Below are positions 49,301-58,200 of a stretch of DNA of 64,000 bases, in pieces. A program made the translations under genes and the position numbers. This DNA comes from Nymphaea colorata (taxonomy: Eukaryota; Streptophyta; Magnoliopsida; Nymphaeales; Nymphaeaceae): positions 9,245,528 through 9,309,527 of the forward strand of contig NC_045142.1 in NCBI RefSeq assembly GCF_008831285.2. The letters run 5' to 3'. Each line of letters starts with the position of its first letter. Positions within the stretch are counted from its first letter, which is position 1. The notes under the pieces were generated by a model. The model searched no databases and was not told the DNA's origin. It worked only from the letters and a program-made list of their open reading frames with translations.

Positions 49301-52145
49301 AAGTCTTACCTTTTGATACTAGAAAATTTGTTACCCAAATGTCTTTTAATTTGGTGCATTCAGATGCGTGGGACCCGCTCCTATTATGTCAAAATGAAGA
49401 TTATTGTATTATGTGATCTTTATTGATGATTATTCTAGACACACTTGGGTTTATTTTCTCAAACACAAATCGGAGGTATTTGTTAACTTCAAGAATTTCT
49501 ATAACATGATCATAACCCAATTTGGCTTCAATATTAAAATTTTTAGAAGTGATTCGGGAGGAGAATTTATGTCAAATGAATTTCAACAATTTCTAAAAGA
49601 TAAAGGCATTGTGCATCAAAGATCTTGCCCAAACACTCCACAACAAAACGGAGTGGCTTAAAGAAAACATAGGCACATTATTGAAACCACAAGAGCACTT
49701 CTTTTATCCAAAAATGTTCCTAAAAACTTTTGGGCCGAGGCTGTTTTGACATCAACCTATTTGATTAATAGAATGCCTACCAAACTTTTGAAATATATTT
49801 CTCCATTTGAAAAATTGCACAACATAAAACCTAATTACGATAGACTTAAGGTTTTTGGTTGCAAATGTTTTGTGTTAAGTAACAAAGATGATAAGCTTTC
49901 TTCCAAAGCTATTATTTGTGTGTTTATTGGATATTTAGAAACACAAAAAGGCTATAGATGTTATGATATTAAACAAGATAAAGTTTATGTTACTAGAAAC
50001 GTTATCTTTTTGGAAAACAAAGATGGTTTTAAAAATGAGCCCAAGCAACTAGAAGATTATGTTTTTCTTTGGATGGATTATGATGATGATGCTGATAATG
50101 AGGAGCAAATGGAAGAAGTTATAGAAGATAGTCCTACTAATCCTCCAAGAGACATTATAGTTTATAGGAGAAGAGATCATGCAACACAAGAAAATGATCA
50201 AGTCAATCCTAGAAGGTCCCAAAGACACATAAGGCCTCCTCAAATATTCATGAGTCTTTTTCTCCTAAACATAGAGTTTGTCTTATGGCACATCATTCCT
50301 TTTAAGAGTCATCGTCTTATCTTGATGCTAAGGATGACCCAAATTGCATTGATGCCATGAATCAAGAACTCAAAGCCCTTGAAAGTAATGAGACTTGGGA
50401 TATTGTTTATCTAGCTTTAGGAAAAAAGACAATAAGATGTAGATGGATCTATAAAGTCAAAACAAAGAGTGATGGGACCTTGGAAAGGTATAAGGCTAGA
50501 CTTGTTGCTAAGGGTTATGTCCAAGAATATGAGATTGACTATGAAGGAACTTTTGCTCTTGTTGCCCGTATGACCTCTGTTAGAACTCTTATTGTTGTTG
50601 TCTCTATCAAACAGTGGCTCATTTTTCAAATGGATGTTAAAAATGCTTTCCTAAATGGCCATTTAAATGAAGAAGTTTTCCTGAGTGCTCCTCCTAGACT
50701 GGATCTACCTCAAAACAAGGTTTTGCAACTTAAGAAAACACTATATGGTTTAAAACAAGCTCCCAAGTCTTGGTTTGACAAATTTAGTAGTGTCATGATT
50801 AATAAAGGTTTTAAATCATGCTACTTTGATTCAATCATGTTTGTGAAAAATACTTCAATAGGTATAATTATTTTATTATTGTATGTTGATAATATGGTAA
50901 TTACTGGAAGTGATGAAAAAGGAATCATAGAAATAAAACAATTTCTTAAGAAATGTTTTCAAATGACTGATCTGGGTCTTAGAATTGAAGTTGGAAATAG
51001 CAAACAAGGTTATCTGCTTTCTCATATGAAGTTTGCTAGTGAATTGATTGATAGAACAGGTATTTCAGACAACAAGATTGTAGATACTCTAGAAGCACTG
51101 GGAGTAAAAATGAAGATCAATGATGGAGAGATATTAGAGAATCTCACTCTTTTTTGGCAAATTGCTGGTGCTCTCTCTTATATCTCCATTACTAGACCAG
51201 ATATTGCTCATATCGTTCATGTTATAAGCCAATTCCAACAAAGACCCACTGCAATGCACATGAGAGACACAATCAACAAAAAACTTTTTTGTCTTCTTCT
51301 TTTCTATTAGAACTAGTTGCTTATACAGATGCTGATTGGGGTGGAGATCCCAATAATAGGCACTCCACCACTGGCTTTTGTATGTTTTTAGGTGATTCCT
51401 TAATTTCTTGGCGATGCAAGAAATAGAATAAGGTGTCTCTATCATCAACAGAAGCTGAGTATCGTGCCATGGCATCTACAACAATGGAAATTGTGTGGCT
51501 CAAAAGTTTGTTGAATGATATGAGAATTCATATCACGAATCCTGTCAAGTTTTGTTATGACAATAAAAGTGCAATATATATTGCTAGCAATCACACATTT
51601 CACGAAAGAATAAAGCATATAGAGATGGATTGTCATTATGTTCGTGAAGAATTCCTTCAGAAAAACATTGATCTCTCCTATGTTCCATCCGAGTATCAAC
51701 TTGACTATTTTTTCACCAAAGCTCAGCCCTAAGTATTGGAGCCCAGTTGTAAATGAGGCCCAATCTTGAGAATACAAATGCTTCAAGAGATACACTCTTG
51801 AATGTTCCAGCAACTTCAATAAATAATACAAAGCCAAACCTCAAACTTGAGGAGAAGATGCCAAATATATTGATCTCAAGAGAATATACAAGAGAGACCT
51901 AAAAGCCTTAACAAAACAAGGGACAATAGTCCCTTATTTATAGTACAAGAAAAAGAAGAGAGGAAAAAGGGAGATGGTTGTTGGACTAACCTCCAACGGT
52001 TAGATTTCTAGCCATTGGAGGCTGGTCCAACAACTATATGTCCTTTAATAATAAAAAAGATGAAAAATAAAAGAAAAGAAAAAGTACAAAAAAGAAAGAT
52101 AAAATTACAAACACGACCTAGGTACCCTAAACTATACACACACAC

Positions 52146-52204
<59 letters not shown>

Positions 52205-55200
52205 CACACTAATATATGTAATATACATATAGATATATATATATATATAGATAGGAATACAAACATTCTAACACCCCACCTCAAACTTACGGTGTGATAA
52301 CCGAAAGTTTGCCAAGGAGAAAATGAAACCTGGCAGGTAAAGAAATCTCCTAGTTGATATTCGGATGGAACATAGGAGAGATCAATGTTTTTCTGAAGAA
52401 ATTTTTCACGAAGATAATGACAATCCATCTCTATATGTTTTGTTCTTTTGTAAAATGTGTGATTGCATGCAATATAGATTGCATGAAATATAGATTGTAC
52501 TCTTGTTGTCACAGCAAAGCTTGACAGTCTTTCAACAAACTTTTGAGCCACACAATCTCCATTGTCGTAGATGTCATGGCTTGATATTCAGCTTCAGTTG
52601 ATGATAGAGACACCTTGTTCTATTTCTTTCATCAATAGGAGATTAACGAATTACCTAAAAACACACAAAAACCAGTGGTAGAGTGCCTATTATTGTGATC
52701 TCCACCCCAATCAACATCTGTATAAGCAACTAATTCTAATGTAGATGAGGAAGATAAGAAAAGTCCTTTGTTGATTGTGTTCTTCACATAACGTACAATG
52801 TGCATTACTACTCTCATGTGTACTGAAGTGGGCCTTTGTTAGAATTGGCTTATAACATGAACTACATGAACAATATCTGGCCTGGTGATAGAGAAATAAG
52901 AGAGAGCACCAACAATTTGACGAAAGGGAGTGGGGTTTTCTCATATCTTTCTATCATCAATCTTCATTTTTACTCTCAGAGCTTCTGGGGTGTCTACAAC
53001 TTTGTTGTCTGAAATACCTGTTCTATCTGTTAATTCACTAGCAAACTTCATTTGCGAAAACAAATAACTTCTTTTGCTATAGGCAACTTCAATTCCAAGA
53101 AAATATGTTAGTCTACCCAAATCAATCATTTGAAAGCAATTTTTAAGAAATTGTTTTATCTCTATTATTCTTTTATCATCACTTCCAGTAATATCCATAT
53201 CATCAACATACAACAATAAAACAATTATACCTATAGATGTATTTTTCACAAACATGGTTGTGTCAGAATAACAAGATTGGAATCCTTGATCAAACATGAC
53301 ACTACTAAATTTGTCAAACCATGCCTTGGGGGCTTGTTTTAAACCATAAAGAGCTTTCTTAAGTCGTAACACTTTGTTCTGAGGTATATCAAGTCCAGGA
53401 GGAGCACTCATAAAAACTTCTTCATTTAACTTGCCATTTAGAAAAGCATTTTTGACATTCATTTGAAAAATAAACCATTGTTTAATTGAAACAACAACAA
53501 TAAGAGCACTAACAGAGGTCATACGAGCAACAGGGGCAAAAGTTTCTTCGTAATCAATCCCATATTCTTGGGCATATCCTTTAGCAACTAGTCTAGCTTT
53601 ATATCTTTCAAGTGATTCATCACTTCTAGTCTTGACTTTATATATACACCCACATCCTATTGTCTTTTTCCTGATAGGAAGAGACATAAAGATCTAAGTT
53701 TTATTGTCTTCAAAGGCTTTAAGTTCATTATTCATGGCTTCAATCCAATGTGGGTTAGTTTTGACTTCAAGATAGGATGAAGGTTCATCAAATGAGTGAC
53801 TAGCTAATAAGCAAGCCCTATGTTTTGGGGAAAAAGACTCGTAAGAGACAAATTTTTGAGGTGGATGAATTTCTCTTTGAGATCTCCTAAGAGTAGGTTG
53901 AGACTCTTGGATGTTTTGTTGAGACCTTCTCCTATAAACTATAACTTCTCTTGGTGGTCTATCAAAAGAAGTGCTATCAAAATCATTTAAAGCATCATCA
54001 TCATCATCATTTATCCACAAGAAAGAATAGTAATGTGGGTTAGTTTTGACTTCAAAATAGGATGAAGGTTCATCAAATGAGTGAATAGCTAATAAGCAAG
54101 CCCTATGTTTTGGGGAAAAAGACTCGTAGGAGACAAATTTTTGAGGTGGATGAATTTCTCTTTGAGATCTCCTAAGAGTAGGTTGAGACTCTTGGATGTT
54201 TTGTTGAGACCTTCTCCTATAAACTATAACTTCTTTTGGTGGTCTATCAAAAGAAGTGCTATCAAAATCATTTAAAGCATCATCATCATCATCATTTATC
54301 CACAAGAAAGAATAGTAATCTTCATGCTTGGGTTTATTTTCATTAAACGTCATTTTCTTCTAAAAATATCACATTTCTTGAAACATACATTATCTTTTTC
54401 AATATCATAGCATCTATATCCTTTTTGAGTTTCAAAATAGCCAATAAAGACACATTGAATAGCCTTAGATGAAAGTTTGTCATTTTTGTCATTTAGAATG
54501 TAACATTTGCAGCCAAAGACTTTAAATCTTTTATAAATTGGCTCCAAATTAAAAAGTTTTTGAAAAGGTAAAATGTTTTCTAAAACTTTAGAGGGCATTC
54601 TATTAATCAAATAAATAGATGTTAGAATCGCTTCAGTCCAAAAAATTTTTGAAACATTTTTTATATAAGAAAGCTCTTGCTGTTTCAAGAATATGTCTAT
54701 GTTTTCTTTCGAGGACTCCATTTTGTTGAGGGTTTTTGGGACGACTTTTGGTGTATAATTCCCTTTTCCTTCAGGAATTCTTCAAATTCATTGGAAATGA
54801 ATTCTCCCCCGAAATCACTGCTAAAAATTTTAAGGTTTGCATCAAATTGTGTTTTGATCATGTTGTAAAGTTTTTGAAATTCATAAAGATTTATGATTTG
54901 CGTTTAAGAAAGTAAACCCAAGCATATCGAGAGTAATCATCCACAAAAATGACATAATAAAGCAAACCACCTTTAGACATAATAGGAGTGGGACCCCATA
55001 TATCCGAATGCACTAATTCAAAGGGTGTTTTTGCAACAAAATTTCTATTTCCAAAAGGTAAAGCCCTAATTTTGGCTTTAATACAATCATCACAAGAGAT
55101 CATTTCTTTACATTTATCCTCCAAAAAAGGGATACAAGACATTTTTCCTAAATTTGAACGCCCAAGTCTTTGATGCCAAACTTGAATGTCACTTTTCTTG

Positions 55201-58200
55201 ACTACATTGCAAGTAGCGTTAGAAAGATCCAAATAACTAACATAGTAGAGATCATTTTTCCTAGAACCTTCCCCAATCATCTTCTTGGAAAGATGGTCCT
55301 ATATCAAAAATTTATTTTGTGAGAAGACAATATCACATCCATGATTGGTTATTTGAGAAACCGACACGAGATTTAAGTTAAGTTTGGAAATAAATCTAAC
55401 TTTTGGTATTTTGAAAACTTTTGAATTAAAATTTTGATCAATATTCCCAACACATTTGATTTCAATAGGAGTTCAATCGGCGGTTTTAACAAAAGGGCAT
55501 GATTCTTCCTTAGTGCATTCAGTAAGTAGTGAACTACAAGGGGTCATATGAAATGAAGCTCCGGAATCAAGTATCCAAGAGTACTTACTTGATGATGTAA
55601 ATGCTACCGTTGCTTCGAAAATTGGAGAAGCCCCTCCTTTGAAAAGTGGTTGAACCGTTGAGGAGCAACAATAAGCTTTGGTTGGAGAGCACTTACAAGC
55701 TTGTCTAGGTCAAATCGATTGTTTTCTTCATACATTGTCCCAGCCACACTAGTCTTCTTATCAAATCTCTTCAATTTAGGACATCTAGGTTTAGTATGTC
55801 CCTCTTCTAGACAATGAAAACATATAATCATTTTGTTGCCATTATTGTTATCCTCATAATTTTCGATTAAAGTGAGGAGGCTTATAAGTTCTCATATGAG
55901 TGTCAGGTCTTGAGGTAGCAAGAACACTTTCACTCTTCCCTTTAGAAAAATTGAGTCTATTCTCTTCCATTTGAAGCTCCGCTATAACCTCATTTATAGA
56001 TGGCACTTTATGTCTATGAAGCAAGAATGTTTTGACCCCATCATATTTCGGTCTAAGACCAATAATAAATTTATAATTTTTTTTCCTTTGAATTTGTTTT
56101 TCTCTTACTATAATGTCTCTTGGATCATACCATTCGAGTTCAAATAAGGCAAGTTCATCCCATAATTGTTCCATTTCCCCAACATACTCCCTAATAGACT
56201 TATCCTTTTGTTGGAGACTTGCAATTCATTTGAAGATTGCACATGTAGGCCACATCCTTCATAGTATGGGTTTTCTTGATGAATTCTCAAGTTTCATGAG
56301 CAAAATTATGTTTTGCTATTTGACCTATGGTTGTAGTATTAACACAAGCAATAATCCATGTAATGATTTTGTGGTGTCCTATCTTCCATTCCTCCCATTT
56401 TTTCTTATATTCATTCACAACATTACCCTTTTCAACTTCATCTAGTTCATGGGTTTTTCCATCTATGGTTTTGGTTAGGACTAATTGTGGTTCACTTTTA
56501 GAATTTAGACCCATCAACAAGTTCCCATAACCTTTACTTCTAATGAAATGTTCCATAGTTTTTGCCCATGAAACATAATTTGATGAAGTAAGTTTAGGAA
56601 GACGAGTAGAAGAATTTCTCTCATCCATGATGTGTACCTTGCATAGATGTAGTTAAGGTAGCTACAAGAATAGTGCCAAAACAGCTCCCAACGTTGGTGA
56701 AATATCCACGAAATCGGCTACCAACAAACAGCAAAAAGGCAGCTCCTAATATATGAAGAAGCTTGAAGACAGCACCTTCTTAAGTCAAATCACAGCCAGC
56801 AATATATAGAATACTTGGAGTGCTTCAAAGCTCCAAAGGAAGAGTACGAGCTGAATCTTCAAACTTTGAAAGACAGCAAGACGAAGTCCTAAAACGAGCC
56901 TTTGATACCATGTAAATCAGGCCCAATCTTGAGAATACAAATGCTTCAAGAGATACACTCTTGAAGATTCCAGCAACTTCAATAAGTAATACAAAGGCAA
57001 ACCTCAAACTTGAGGAGAAGATACCAAATATATTGATCTCAAAAGAATACACAAGAGAGGCCTAAAAGCCTTAACAAATCAAGGGACAATAGTCCCTTAT
57101 TTATAGTACAAGAAAAAGAAGAGAGGAAGAAGGAGATGGCTGTTGGACCATCTCCAATGGCTAGAAATCTAGCCATTGGAGGCTGGTCCAACAGCTATAT
57201 CTCCTTTAATAATAAAAAAGATGAAAAATAAAAGAAAAGAAAAAGTACAAAAAGAATGATAAAATTACAAACACGACCTAGGTACCCTAAACTATACACA
57301 TAAATATATATATAGAAGACATATATTAGCACACTAATATATGTAATATACATACATATAGATGTATATATAGATAAGAATACATACATTCTAACACCAG
57401 TAATGCCCAAAGAGTATGGCAAATACATTTGTAACCTTGCAAGCTTCAGTTTATGGCTTCGGTGGACATTGTTCTTCTTCCTGGGCAGGGAGCACTACCA
57501 GAAATCTTGTATTCCTGAGGGAGTCACCTTGTGGCCAATCTGGCCCAAGGAGCAGCCCTCAACGATGGTTGGAAGAAGAAATAGAGAGGTTAAGTAATGG
57601 GTATTGGTGGTTAGGCGTGAAACCAAGAAGTAAGGGAAATCTATTATAGTTTCCAAGGCCCATTTGGGCACCACCTAAGCACAAGCCCAAGCTCAAGAGT
57701 CAAGACCAGGCAGCAAGTGATTGACGGCATATTGAAGCAATTAGAAAAACATGAGCAGAATTGGCAAAAACAAGAATGCAACAAGAACCTTGATCAACAG
57801 GAAAACAAGGAGTGGAGAAGGAGTTGAGGTGCATAATTCAACCCTGTTGGAGAAGGCAAACCAGGGAAATGTCGACTATGGGTTTGCTACCGAGATGCAA
57901 GAGGAGTTGGGTCCGTGCAAGAAAAAAAAGGGAGGAAAAATGGGTCGGCTGCCAACCATCAATTTTTCCCTGTCATATGTTGCAAAGAAGGCGAAAGCAG
58001 GATCGCATGTCACTGTGACTGCCCTAAAACCAGTCTTGAATCTCCAGGTCGAAATCGCTAGGTCATCCCTGATGTACATCGAGTGGATGAAGAAGTTGCA
58101 GATGGCTAGGGGATTCACAAGCCAAGCCATTACACGACACGACCATCGATGTTTTTCTGTACAACCTTATTTATGTTGATGTAAGCTGCTCTAGACACAT

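Larger units (their letters stand above)
46910..51742 (+). mobile_element. Copia element C (5' LTR and broken gag-pol, 3' LTR not found)
   Basis: The left LTR 46910-47389 (480 bp, TGTTAGAATGTATG...GATTTACA) is directly followed by TGGTATCAGAGCC. gag and pol follow on + until RNase H stops at 51732. No 3' LTR or polypurine tract is present. A few bases downstream of RNase H, element D has inserted, and beyond D the sequence does not continue as C. The 3' end of C has therefore been lost. C inserted in the interior of E. Confidence 0.85.
51748..57396 (-). mobile_element. Copia element D, relative of C, inserted in opposite orientation
   Basis: LTRs 51748-52273 (3' LTR) and 56911-57396 (5' LTR) both run TGTTAGAATG...ATTTACA on the minus strand. 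The flanks are perfect CCAGT duplications. The primer-binding site next to the 5' LTR is mutated (TGGTATCAAAGG). A purine-rich tract (ttgaggtgggg) adjoins the 3' LTR. D and C are tail to tail, head ends outward, and share gag and pol sequence throughout. D inserted just past the RNase H end of C. Confidence 0.95.

Noticed and set aside
57416-57420. ATGGC as proof of a target duplication for Copia C
   Set aside because: The pentamer matches the left flank of C but is not next to any LTR end, so chance identity cannot be excluded.
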